A stretch of DNA of 34,937 bases from assembly GCA_902826835.1 (NCBI GenBank), contig CADEGH010000048.1, forward strand, positions 1-34,937, read 5' to 3'. The DNA comes from an uncultured bacterium (GTDB taxonomy: Bacteria > Planctomycetota > GCA-002687715). Every line of letters begins with the position of its first letter. Positions within the stretch are counted from its first letter, which is position 1. Both the position numbers and the translations under genes were made by a program. The notes under the pieces were generated by a model. The model made no database searches. It had not been told where the DNA came from and was given only the letters and a program-made list of their open reading frames with translations. Of this stretch, positions 16,323 through 24,602 are shown in pieces.

Positions 16323-17477
16323 ATGTCCGAACGTGTAACCTGGATGGACAGCGTGCGAGGGATCGCGGCCCTGATCGTGGTGTTCGGCCACTGGATCGCG
16401 GCCTTCGGTCCCACCCGGACCGAGTTTCCCGCGCTTTGGAATTCGCCCCTCGCGCTCTTGGCGGACGGCTTCGCGGCGGTGTCCCTTTTCTTCGTGCTGA
16501 GCGGGATCGTGCTCGCGCGCAAGCCGCTTCGAGACCCCGGGGCCTTCAGGACTGCCAGGGCCTACTTGGGCTTCGCCTTCGCTCGGGCGGCGCGAATCCT
16601 CTTGCCTTATTGGGCCGTGCTGGGCCTCGCGACCTTGATTTTGCAGGGGGACCTGCGCGGTCCACCCTCGAGCCCCGCCGCCTCGTCCTGGCTCAACGAC
16701 TTTTGGAGTCAGTCCCGATCCCCCGGAAACTGGCTGAAGCAGGCTTGGCTCACGGATCCGCTGCGGCCTCGGCCACTGGTTCCCCAGGCCTGGACCCTGG
16801 TCTTCGAACTCACGCTTTCTCTACTCGTGCCCGTGCTTGTGGTGTTGGCGCAACGCAGCCTCTTTCTACTCCCGGTCTTCGTGCTCTTGGGCATCAACCT
16901 GTGGGGGCTTCCGAGTTTTGTGGTGGCGTTTGCGCTCGGTGTTGCCGTCGCACGCGCGTCGGAAATTGCCCCTCGGCATGCGGCGCCAGCTCGGGGAATC
17001 CGGTGGTTGCCGTGGGGCGCCCTCGGGATCGGAGGCGCGCTCTACGCGTGGCGCGGGGTGGCTCCCTGGCTCGGGCTGACGGGGCCCGCAATCCAAGATG
17101 AAGGCGTCGTGTGGTACGTCACCATGGCGGGTTCGGGGATTCTCCTTTGGGCCCTGTCGAATCTTCCCCGGGCTCAAAGATTTTTGTCGATGCGGGCGCT
17201 CGTCTATCTCGGGCGCGTGAGCTTCGGAGTTTACCTGCTCCACATGCTCGTGCTCGTCACGGTTGCTCCTCACGCCCTGAACCTGCTCGAGGAGGCGGGC
17301 GTGGCGTCGGAGAGGGCACGGTGGTGGCTCGGCTTCCTCGTCGTGGTGGCGCTCACTCTCGGGCTCGCGGAGGTCTTTTTCCGGCTCGTGGAGCAGCCCG
17401 CGATCAGACTCGGGCGTTACGCGGGAAAGCGCATCCAGAAGTCGGTCATTGGATCCGGATCAACGTCGGAGTCGTGA
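16323..17477 (+). CDS. Integral membrane acyltransferase, family 3 (OafA/YrhL-like)
   Basis: 384 residues with about ten hydrophobic segments. The N-terminus carries the family signature WMDSVRGIAALIVVFGHW, with the conserved Arg12 and catalytic His23. The next conserved part is FFVLSGIVLARK, and RILLPYWAVLGLA holds the R-x-P-Y pattern. The end has VSFGVYLLHMLVLV, also characteristic. Family members move acetyl or other acyl groups onto sugars of O-antigen, exopolysaccharide or antibiotics at the inner membrane. A glycosyltransferase and an amidotransferase lie 1.5 to 4.5 kb downstream, so a surface-polysaccharide role is reasonable but unproven. The stop lies inside the 3' end of the convergent secreted-protein gene, with an overlap of 32 bases. 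Confidence 0.9.
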   Translation: MSERVTWMDSVRGIAALIVVFGHWIAAFGPTRTEFPALWNSPLALLADGFAAVSLFFVLSGIVLARKPLRDPGAFRTARAYLGFAFARAARILLPYWAVLGLATLILQGDLRGPPSSPAASSWLNDFWSQSRSPGNWLKQAWLTDPLRPRPLVPQAWTLVFELTLSLLVPVLVVLAQRSLFLLPVFVLLGINLWGLPSFVVAFALGVAVARASEIAPRHAAPARGIRWLPWGALGIGGALYAWRGVAPWLGLTGPAIQDEGVVWYVTMAGSGILLWALSNLPRAQRFLSMRALVYLGRVSFGVYLLHMLVLVTVAPHALNLLEEAGVASERARWWLGFLVVVALTLGLAEVFFRLVEQPAIRLGRYAGKRIQKSVIGSGSTSES

Positions 17478-18882
17478 GGGCAAACGGAGTCGCGAGTTCG
17501 AACGCCTGGAACCAGATCCGCACGCCCGCGGAGCCGGTGGGGATCGGGTAGGGCCCGAAGACGGCGGTCCCGAGAGCGTCCGCCGCCACGGAGACGAGAA
17601 GCGGGACCACCCCAGGGTCGAGGGAGAACAGGAGCAGGGGATCGGTCACACTGAGGAAGAGGTTGCGGAAGCCCGCGGAGCCGACCGGAAAGCCGAGGCC
17701 CGTGTTGGGCGCCAATGCCATGACGAGTTGGAACCGGGCACCGGCCGGTTCCGGAGACCGCACCGCCAATTGGAAGGTCGTGCTGCCGGCGGTGGGGAAG
17801 TGGGTGCTGACATCGAGAGTCGAGCGGGTGTTTTCGGCCATGGCCTGCGGCCAGATCGCGAGCCCGTCGACAAACACCCTGGAGCTCGAAGTGTTGGTCG
17901 CGTATCCGGCAGCCGAGGCCGTCCCGTTACCCACGAGGCAATAGACGTTGTTCGCGGAAGTGCGCGGGTTGATGGTGGGGAATTGGGCGTTGCCGAAGCA
18001 GAACACGTTGTCGTCGTTGCCGTTCACCCACAGGAGGCGCGGCCTCATGCCGGATGCGTAGGCGTTGAGGAGGTCGTTACTCGGGTTGTCGATGTACGGC
18101 ACATTGGGCTGCGCTTCGATGTCCCGCACCTCGCTCAGCGTGTAACCACTGCCGTAGTTCACCGACGAGCTCACGACGCTGGCGAGCTCCGCCTGGCGGT
18201 AGGCGAAGATGGCGGGCAACGCGCCGAAGGGAGGGCGAATCAGAAAGACATCGCCACCCGTACAGGTGATGGCGCTACCCGGCTGCCCTGTCAGCGGGCT
18301 CAGGACATTGTTGCAGGAAAAAGCCACGCCGTTCCCGTTGAAGGTGACGAGGATCGCGCCGTCCGGGAGCTCCGCAAATCCGTCGACGTTGAGGGCCGAC
18401 GTGGTTCCGAGGGAAGCCTGGAGTTGCGAGCGGGTCACCACGTTGGTGCGAGTGCCGATTCCGGTCAGCCGAATCACGTCGCCGCTGGTGATGGGAGCTC
18501 CGAACAATGGCGCCACGTCGACCGCGAAGGACAGCCTCAAGTCGAAGATGCTCGGCTCGTTGGTTCCCAACGTCACGGAGCCGACGCCGATGGCATCGAT
18601 GTCGGGGGTGTCGAGCGGGAGACCGTCGCCATCCAGATCGCCGAGCGCGATGCCGATCGCTTGCGTGTTGAACAGCGCTCGCATGCGCCCGTTGGCTTCG
18701 CCTTGGCTCCAGGCCAGAACCTCATTGACGGTGATGCTGGGGTTGCCCGGGACCCCCACCGCGGTCACTCCCGGATTCTGGAGGGTCGAGATCGACTGGA
18801 GGAGGGTGCCGAATCCGACTTGGGCGGGGGCGGCGGTTGCCATCACGAGTCCGAGGATCAAAAGGGGGAGAGCAGTGCGCAC
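17446..18882 (-). CDS. Large secreted protein of unknown function
   Basis: 478 residues from a GTG at 18882, set by a GGAGA site five bases upstream. Signal peptide: VRTALPLLILGLVMATAAPAQ. The mature protein is beta-rich and low in lysine. Near residue 82 it has GDLDGDGLPLDTPDID, an EF-hand/dockerin-like calcium loop. The centre has VSSSVNYGSGYTLSEVRDIE and MRPRLLWVNGNDDNVFCFGN. The C-terminal 110 residues (from about LVMALAPNTGLGFPVGSAGF) look like a separate beta-sandwich domain. Proteins of this sort are common as secreted or surface proteins in planctomycete-like genomes (inference). No enzymatic motif is visible. It is divergent from the glycosyltransferase gene and overlaps the acyltransferase tail. 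Confidence 0.78.
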   Translation of the reverse strand: MRTALPLLILGLVMATAAPAQVGFGTLLQSISTLQNPGVTAVGVPGNPSITVNEVLAWSQGEANGRMRALFNTQAIGIALGDLDGDGLPLDTPDIDAIGVGSVTLGTNEPSIFDLRLSFAVDVAPLFGAPITSGDVIRLTGIGTRTNVVTRSQLQASLGTTSALNVDGFAELPDGAILVTFNGNGVAFSCNNVLSPLTGQPGSAITCTGGDVFLIRPPFGALPAIFAYRQAELASVVSSSVNYGSGYTLSEVRDIEAQPNVPYIDNPSNDLLNAYASGMRPRLLWVNGNDDNVFCFGNAQFPTINPRTSANNVYCLVGNGTASAAGYATNTSSSRVFVDGLAIWPQAMAENTRSTLDVSTHFPTAGSTTFQLAVRSPEPAGARFQLVMALAPNTGLGFPVGSAGFRNLFLSVTDPLLLFSLDPGVVPLLVSVAADALGTAVFGPYPIPTGSAGVRIWFQAFELATPFALTTPTLIRIQ

Positions 18883-18887
18883 GGAAG

Positions 18888-18892
18888 TCTCC
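18888..18892 (-). promoter_or_regulatory. Ribosome binding site setting a GTG start
   Basis: GGAGA on the minus strand, five bases before the GTG at 18882-18880. It rules out the longer open frame that begins at 19047. Confidence 0.55.
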
Positions 18893-18913
18893 GAAGTTGC
18901 CCATCCTACGAAC

Positions 18914-18931
18914 GAAAAGCTGGAAAAGCTG
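18914..18931. repeat. Tandem 9-base direct repeat in divergent promoter region
   Basis: GAAAAGCTG occurs twice back to back in the 96-base gap between two divergent genes. It could be an operator or a chance duplication. Confidence 0.4.
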
Positions 18932-18978
18932 GACTTTGGGGCGGGTGTTTCCGCGGATTGCATCGTTAGATTCCGGGC

Positions 18979-20118
18979 GTGAGCGATTCTCACCTTTCCT
19001 CGACCGGCCGCCCCAAGGTCGCCTGCCTGGTCGATCATCTCGACCACGGGGGAGACAGCTCACATCTGTTGACCCTGCTTCGATTTGGGCTTAGCTCCAG
19101 TGCGGAAACGCACGTCGTTTCGATCGCGCCGGTGGGCGAGTCGGCCTTCGATTTTCAAAAGGCCGGCGCGGCCGTCCACGCCCTGGACTTGCCCGATCCG
19201 GGTGGTTTCCGCAGCGGCTTTTGGAGCACGGTGGCAGGGGTGCGCACCATGGTGCTCTTGAAGCAGCTCACCCCGCGGATCGTGATCTGTTTGGGGGAGC
19301 GCGCGCAGGCCCTCGGCCCCCTCGCCGCGAGGATGGCGCAGGTGCCCTGGGTGGCGGCGATCGTACGCCGGCCCTCCCGAGCCTCGGCGTTGCGATCGTG
19401 GTCGGCGCGGCTCTCCTCTTCCTGGGTCGACCATTGGCTGGTCACCGGGGAATCCGCGTCGGAAGAGACGGTTCGCCGCCTCGGAGTCCATCCGCAGCGA
19501 ATCCGGCGCGGCGGCGAGGCGCTCGATCTCGGTCATTTTGCGGGCGGTCGCCCCCTTGACTTACCGAAGGGGAATCCTCACCTCGGGCTGGTGCTTCGGC
19601 TCGTTCCCGACAAGTGCGTGCCCGTGATGTTCGACGCGGCGGAGATCTTGCTCCGTTACCACCCTGAGATGCGCGTGACGATCGTGGGCGGCGGACCGTC
19701 CGGTCTCAACTGGCTGCGAGAAACGCAGCGGCGAGGGCTCGACCAGAGTGTGCACCTGCGCGGGCCGGAGGAGCATTTGCCTGAGTTCTTGGCCGCCCTG
19801 GATCTGTTTGTCATGCCCGCACCGCATTGTGGGCAAAGCCGGGCGGTGCTCGAAGCGATGGCGGCCAAGGTACCAGTCGTGGCCGCTGCCTCGCCCTGGC
19901 TTGCGGAGACCTTCCGACACGAGCAGGACCTGTTGTTTTTTGATCCGACACGCGCGGCCTCGCTCGCGGATGCGGTAGACCGCGTCGTGCGCGAGCCCGG
20001 ACTGCGGGCGAGGCTCGTGCAGAGCGCGTTTGCTCGCGTGGTCGAGGAGCACCGAGCGATGCCCGTGGTGGCGCGCACGCTGGAGGCGCTGCCCCTTCGA
20101 GACGTCATCACGGTTTGA
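18979..20118 (+). CDS. Glycosyltransferase, GT4-like
   Basis: 379 residues from a GTG start. The N-terminal half is a Rossmann-like acceptor domain (KVACLVDHLDHGGDSSHLLT). The donor domain begins near residue 190: HLGLVLRLVPDKCVPVMFDA, then MRVTIVGGGPSGLNWLRET and VHLRGPEEHLPEFLAALDLF. The usual E-x7-E site is altered: APHCGQSRAVLEAMAAKVPV keeps only the second glutamate. Such enzymes transfer sugars from nucleotide donors onto glycans or lipids at the membrane. It is convergent with the AsnB-like gene (11-base overlap). The substrate cannot be named. Confidence 0.86.
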   Translation: MSDSHLSSTGRPKVACLVDHLDHGGDSSHLLTLLRFGLSSSAETHVVSIAPVGESAFDFQKAGAAVHALDLPDPGGFRSGFWSTVAGVRTMVLLKQLTPRIVICLGERAQALGPLAARMAQVPWVAAIVRRPSRASALRSWSARLSSSWVDHWLVTGESASEETVRRLGVHPQRIRRGGEALDLGHFAGGRPLDLPKGNPHLGLVLRLVPDKCVPVMFDAAEILLRYHPEMRVTIVGGGPSGLNWLRETQRRGLDQSVHLRGPEEHLPEFLAALDLFVMPAPHCGQSRAVLEAMAAKVPVVAAASPWLAETFRHEQDLLFFDPTRAASLADAVDRVVREPGLRARLVQSAFARVVEEHRAMPVVARTLEALPLRDVITV

Positions 20119-21940
20119 GGGTTCGGGAATCGGGAAGGAGGGCCCGCGACCGAGCTTCGCCGAGAGCGTGGAGCACCACCGCCGCGTGCAGGAATGGCGC
20201 CGCTCGATGGTCTCCGGACCGCACCGCCAAGAGCGCGCGGGATAGGCTGCCTGGTTCGAGACATTGGTCCAGCGGGTGCGGGTGGGCGAGGAGTGTCGAC
20301 TCGATGCTCTTTCCGTAGTCGCCATGGCGAATCCACTCGTCAAGAGGAACTCCGAATCCTCGCTTCTGCGTGCTCCGCGAGAGTTCAGGCAAGCGCTCGG
20401 CAAGGAGTCGGCGTATCGGGAGTTTGCCGCGAGACCCACGCCGCCGTTCTTCCTTCGGCAGAGCCTGGGCGGCCGCGCGGACGGCTGGATCGAGGTAGGG
20501 CGCGAAGATCTCCACCCCCCCGCGCAAGCCAGCCCGGTCGGCTTTGGGCAAGAGGTCCCCCGGTAAGTAGGTGGCGAAGTCCCAGGCGGAGGCCTGGAGG
20601 TCGAGGGCGGCGCTCGACTCGAGGCTTGCGAATCGCTCGCCCAGCGGATCTTCGAGGTTGGGCTCGGTCGGGCGGACGAACCGATGAAACAGGGCGAGTG
20701 GCGTGAGTGCCACGAGTTCGGCATAACGCGCTGCCGGGGTCGTCGCGCGCGCGGCTAAGAAGAACCGGCGAGTGGCCGCGGTCGGGGAGAGGCGCGCCAC
20801 CGCCCGCGCGAGTCGGGGGGAAATCCACGCACTCCAGGCGAGGGCACGGTACCGCCGGTAACCCAAGAGCAACTCATCCGCCCCTTCACCACCGAGCAGC
20901 ACCTGAACTCGGCCTCGGACCTGCTCGATGAGGCTGGCCAGCGCCAACCAACTCGAATCGGCCAGGAGTTCGCCGGTTTCTCGCACCAAAGCGTGGGTGA
21001 GCGTCCACGGGTCTCCCTCGAAGGCGAGCGCCTGGTGGGGAGAGCCTAGGGTGCGCGCGGTCGATTGGGCGGCTTCCCGTTCGTCGAAGGAGGTGCCCGG
21101 GAATCCCATGGTGAAAGTGGGCAGCGGCGTCTTCGCCAGCCGGTTTGCGCGATCCAAAATCAAGGCCGAGTCCAGGCCGCCGGACAAGAGCACCCCGATC
21201 GGCCTCTCCACGCGCATACGGCACTCCAGGGCACGATCCAATGCGCCCTCGAATGCCTCGGGCGGAGTCGTCGTTTTCGGGGCAAAAGAGTGGATGTGCA
21301 GGGACTGCCCATCCGATTCGAGCCAGTGGCCGGCGGGCAGACTCCGAATCTCCGCAAACGGGGTTTCCGGAGCGAGCACATAGCCGGCGCGGAAGTAGAA
21401 GCGCAGCGCCGGCAGGTCCCACGTCAGCGTGGGAACACTCTCCATGAGCGCCGCCAGGGTCGAGGCGAATTGGATGGCGCCGCCAACCCGGGCGTAGAAA
21501 AGCGGCTTCTCTCCCGCGGAGTCGCGGGCCAAGATCAGCTTTCCTGCCCACTCGTCGAAGAGGGCCAGGGCAAAGGGCCCTCGCAGTGATCCGAAGGTCG
21601 ATGCCCCAAGGCTCCGCCAGAGCGCTCCCAGGGGTTCACAATCGGACCGCGAGCGGAGCGAGTCGATGCCATGCTCCCTCACGAGTTCGGTCGCGTTGTG
21701 GATGGTCCCGTTGACTGCCCACGCGAGCTTCAGTTCCGGGCGAACGAAGGGCATGGTTCCCGCCCCACTCGGGTCGTGCAGCGCGAGGCGACGGTGGCCG
21801 AGCCAGCCAAGGCAGCTCTGGTACCTACCTTCGCCATCCGGGCCGCGGGTGCGCAGCATCGCGAGCATTCGATCCAATTGGGCCGACGCCTCGCCAGGAC
21901 GCGAAGGACCAGGGGCGAAGATCCCGGCAAGCCCGCACAT
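20108..21940 (-). CDS. asnB: Asparagine synthase (glutamine-hydrolysing)-like amidotransferase
   Basis: 610 residues from the ATG at 21940. Residue 2 is the cysteine nucleophile of the class II glutaminase domain (MCGLAGIFAPG), and RGPDGEGRYQ and GHRRLALHD follow. The synthase domain has the PP-loop VLLSGGLDSALILDRA and LLGGEGADELLLGY. The C-terminus has YLPGDLLPKADRAGL and KLPIRRLLAERLPE, as in AsnB. It makes asparagine from aspartate, glutamine and ATP. Many AsnB homologues next to glycosyltransferases instead amidate surface sugars, so the substrate is open. The longer frame to 21997 (a GTG start) was rejected because Cys2 must be next to the start. It lies four bases after the thioesterase gene, in the same operon. 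Confidence 0.9.
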   Translation of the reverse strand: MCGLAGIFAPGPSRPGEASAQLDRMLAMLRTRGPDGEGRYQSCLGWLGHRRLALHDPSGAGTMPFVRPELKLAWAVNGTIHNATELVREHGIDSLRSRSDCEPLGALWRSLGASTFGSLRGPFALALFDEWAGKLILARDSAGEKPLFYARVGGAIQFASTLAALMESVPTLTWDLPALRFYFRAGYVLAPETPFAEIRSLPAGHWLESDGQSLHIHSFAPKTTTPPEAFEGALDRALECRMRVERPIGVLLSGGLDSALILDRANRLAKTPLPTFTMGFPGTSFDEREAAQSTARTLGSPHQALAFEGDPWTLTHALVRETGELLADSSWLALASLIEQVRGRVQVLLGGEGADELLLGYRRYRALAWSAWISPRLARAVARLSPTAATRRFFLAARATTPAARYAELVALTPLALFHRFVRPTEPNLEDPLGERFASLESSAALDLQASAWDFATYLPGDLLPKADRAGLRGGVEIFAPYLDPAVRAAAQALPKEERRRGSRGKLPIRRLLAERLPELSRSTQKRGFGVPLDEWIRHGDYGKSIESTLLAHPHPLDQCLEPGSLSRALLAVRSGDHRAAPFLHAAVVLHALGEARSRALLPDSRTLKP

Positions 21941-21944
21941 CGGC

Positions 21945-22340
21945 CTAAATGCCCGGCGTCTTGCGCACCGCCACTTTTTGTCCTTGGTCGTCGACACTCA
22001 CGTAGACGACGTCCGCCTCGGTGACCCGCACCCGCTCTCCCGGCGACTTGAACCGCTCCGCCTCGACCACCACGTGAACACCGATCGAAGTGTTCCCGAC
22101 GCGCGTGACCTCGGTGTAGAGACTGACAATGTCGCCCACGAACACGGGCTGATGGAACTCGACTTCTTTCATCGCGACGGTGACGAGTCGGTGGGGGGCA
22201 TACGGGCGCGCGCCGATCGCTCCCGCCAAGTCGATGTACGAGAGGATCACCCCTCCGAAAATCGTTCCGTGCACATTGGTGTCGCGCGGCATCAGAGTGA
22301 CACGGATCGCAGGGTCGGGACGGGGGGATGCGGAGGTCAT
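21945..22340 (-). CDS. Acyl-CoA thioesterase, hotdog fold (YciA/BFIT type)
   Basis: 131 residues. The pattern MPRDTNVHGTIFGGVILSYI is the diagnostic region of the cytoplasmic acyl-CoA hydrolase family, with the conserved N/H-G and GG pair. VTVAMKEVEFHQPVFVGDIV and VTRVGNTSIGVHVVVEAE complete the hotdog helix and sheet. The product hydrolyses acyl-CoA to free acid and CoA, with broad chain-length use in YciA-like enzymes. It is upstream of the AsnB-like gene in one operon (stop and start four bases apart). A direct metabolic link between the two is not apparent. Confidence 0.9.
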   Translation of the reverse strand: MTSASPRPDPAIRVTLMPRDTNVHGTIFGGVILSYIDLAGAIGARPYAPHRLVTVAMKEVEFHQPVFVGDIVSLYTEVTRVGNTSIGVHVVVEAERFKSPGERVRVTEADVVYVSVDDQGQKVAVRKTPGI

Positions 22341-22426
22341 TCGAGGAACCTACGCGCCCGCCGAAAAAGAGCCAGGAGGGCGGGATTCCGTGCCGATCCG
22401 GCGGCCGCCCGAGTCAGTTAAGGGTG

Positions 22427-23728
22427 ATGAACCCTCAATTGTGGATGGAGCCGGCGGTGCTCAGCGATGAAGAGCTGCTGCGCGCGGTGTGGGGCCAGGC
22501 CGTCCCCTCCGAGGTCCTGGCGGACTTCATGGCCGGAATGCCGCTCGAAGGCGCCCCGGCGCGCGGTTGGCCGCCCGAGCTCTGCGGCCGTCTCTTGGCC
22601 GGCCGCGAATTGTGGAAACGGCACCGACGTCGCCTCGAGACATCGCGGCCGACGCTTTCCGGAGCCGAGGATGTCGCGCAATACGCCTCCGATCTCGTGG
22701 GCGATCGGATGGTAGAGGTCTTCTTGGTGATCGCCTTGGACGTTCGATTGCGGCCCCTCGCGGTCTTCGAGGCCAGCCGTGGCACCCTCACCTCAAGCCT
22801 CGTCCATCCACGCGAGGTCTTCCGTGGGGTCGTCCTGTCCGGCGCCCACTCACTCATCGTCGTCCACAACCATCCGAGCGGGGATCCCGAACCCAGCGAA
22901 GACGATCGCGTGGTGACCACGCGACTGGACCAGGTCGGGCAGATACTCGGCGTTCCCCTCATCGACCACGTGATTTTGGGCCGCGATCGGTACGTCTCGA
23001 TGGTGCTCCGTGGATACGTGCCGGGGGCCCATCGGATATCCTCGAAGGCCGGGGGCACGGAGTCCGTTTTGGCAACTCCGGCGGCGTCCCCGCCGGCCGG
23101 GGCAGGCGTCGAACCAAGCTCCGACCCCCCGACACCGCGGAGAGCTCGCGTGCGATCCAATCCACCTTGCGGAGCAGAACTCGGATACTGGCTCGGTGAG
23201 ACCGAGCGAGGCACCTTCGCCTTGGTGTTCCGCTCCGGTCGCTTGGAGCAGGTCTTGTTCCCGCAGGCGCGGGCGGAGGATGTGTGCGCCGAAGTGGCCC
23301 GCCGATGTCCCACCGCGGGTCCGTGTTCTTTGCCGGCGGAACTCGAAGGCGCGGCCTGCGCCCTCCGCCGCTACTTGGACGAGGGGGTGGGGGATCCGGC
23401 CGGATGTCCGGTACCCTTCGCACACGACGGAATTCCCGCGTTCCACCGCGAGATCTATGCCGCGCTTCGCCAAGTCGGCCGAGGAACCACCGTGACCTAT
23501 GGCGAGTTGGCAAAACGGGCGGGGCGCCCGTTGGCGGCCCGGGCGGTGGGCCAGGCGATGCGAAGGAACCCCTGGCCGATCCTCGTGCCCTGCCACCGAG
23601 TGGTGGGATCGGGCGGCGGAATGGGGGGCTTCAGCGCACCCGGCGGGCTCGCGTCGAAGGAAAGACTCCTGGCTTTGGAAGGGGCGATCGCACCCCGAGC
23701 CCCGCGGGCGGGGAGCGGTCCGGCGTGA
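22427..23728 (+). CDS. RadC-type metalloprotease-like domain fused to O6-alkylguanine-DNA methyltransferase
   Basis: 433 residues in two domains. Residues 10-200 are RadC-like: LSDEELLRAVWG is a shortened helical N-terminus, and VVHNHPSGDPEPSEDD (H147, H149, S151, D153) is the JAMM/MPN metal site. IDHVILGRDRYVSMV follows. A flexible Pro/Ala linker covers about 205-245. Residues 246-420 are an Ogt/MGMT repair protein: GIPAFHREIYAALRQVGRGT, TVTYGELAKRAGRPLAARAV, then ILVPCHRVVGSGG with the alkyl-accepting Cys389. The second domain removes alkyl groups from guanine by suicide transfer. RadC's function is disputed. I do not recall this fusion as common. The start is ATG 22427, with a weak AGGG just before it. 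Confidence 0.88.
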   Translation: MNPQLWMEPAVLSDEELLRAVWGQAVPSEVLADFMAGMPLEGAPARGWPPELCGRLLAGRELWKRHRRRLETSRPTLSGAEDVAQYASDLVGDRMVEVFLVIALDVRLRPLAVFEASRGTLTSSLVHPREVFRGVVLSGAHSLIVVHNHPSGDPEPSEDDRVVTTRLDQVGQILGVPLIDHVILGRDRYVSMVLRGYVPGAHRISSKAGGTESVLATPAASPPAGAGVEPSSDPPTPRRARVRSNPPCGAELGYWLGETERGTFALVFRSGRLEQVLFPQARAEDVCAEVARRCPTAGPCSLPAELEGAACALRRYLDEGVGDPAGCPVPFAHDGIPAFHREIYAALRQVGRGTTVTYGELAKRAGRPLAARAVGQAMRRNPWPILVPCHRVVGSGGGMGGFSAPGGLASKERLLALEGAIAPRAPRAGSGPA

Positions 23729-23840
23729 GCCAAAGCGTTTCTTGAGGACCTTCCGGTTCGGCTGTTAGGTTTTTCATCCCGTCGGGCCTCTGACGCCTCC
23801 GTTGGAGCGATCCTTTGCCCCGCGCTTCGAGCCACCGAGC

Positions 23841-24590
23841 ATGATCGCTCTCATCTCCGACATCCACTCGAACATCGAGGCCTTGCAGGCGGTGTTCGAG
23901 GACATCGCCACCTTCCCGGTGAAGCGAATCTTCTGCCTTGGCGACGTGATCGGCTACGGGCCGGATCCGAGGCGCGCCTTGGAGATGATCCGTCGCTGTG
24001 AATTCACCCTCCTCGGCAACCACGAAGAGGGTCTCCTTTTCACCGCCGATGGGTTCAACGAGCGGGCTCGGAACGCTTTGGCCTGGACTCGGGAGGAACT
24101 CTCGCGGGCGACCTACCCCAAGGACGAGAACTACGCTCTTTGGGATCAGATCGACGCCTTCTCACAGACGCGCGAAGACGGGGATTTTCTTTTTGTGCAC
24201 GGCTCGCCGCGTCAGCCGGTGCGCGAGTACGTGATGCCGGCGGACGCCCTCGACCGCCGCAAGATGGATGAAATTTTCGACCACCTCACGAAGCGGGCGG
24301 CGTTTGGCGGGCATACCCATGTGCCGGGGATCTTCTCGGCCGCCGGCGGGTTCAAGCATCAAAGCGAATTGCCGGATTGGACTCCGCTTCCCCGCGAAAA
24401 GTGCTTGGTCAATGTGGGCTCCGTCGGGCAGCCCCGGGATGGGGATCCCCGCTCCTCCTACGCCCTCGTGGACGGAGCCGCGGTGCTGTTTCGTCGGGTG
24501 ACCTACGACGTGACCGCCACGATGCGCAAGATCATCGCCAATCCTGCGCTCGACGATTATCTCGCTCGCCGCCTCAAAGCGGGTCAGTGA
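23841..24590 (+). CDS. Calcineurin-like metallophosphoesterase (YfcE/MJ0936 type)
   Basis: 249 residues. All five metal-binding blocks are visible: SDIHSN (D7, H9), CLGDVIGYGPDP, LLGNHEEG, LFVHGSP and FGGHTHVPG. CLVNVGSVGQPRDGDPRSSY is the typical C-terminal loop. Members are dimetal phosphodiesterases or phosphatases acting on nucleotides or other small phosphates; the substrate here is unknown. The start is ATG 23841, which begins the fold directly; the longer frame from 23802 adds only a tail. It is followed 12 bases later by yidC, so the two may share a transcript. Confidence 0.9.
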   Translation: MIALISDIHSNIEALQAVFEDIATFPVKRIFCLGDVIGYGPDPRRALEMIRRCEFTLLGNHEEGLLFTADGFNERARNALAWTREELSRATYPKDENYALWDQIDAFSQTREDGDFLFVHGSPRQPVREYVMPADALDRRKMDEIFDHLTKRAAFGGHTHVPGIFSAAGGFKHQSELPDWTPLPREKCLVNVGSVGQPRDGDPRSSYALVDGAAVLFRRVTYDVTATMRKIIANPALDDYLARRLKAGQ

Positions 24591-24602
24591 TTCAGGATCA
24601 AT

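Noticed and set aside
21941..21997. Upstream GTG start for the AsnB-like gene
   Set aside because: It would bury the N-terminal nucleophile Cys2, which must be exposed after Met removal; it also overlaps the thioesterase gene by more than 50 bases.
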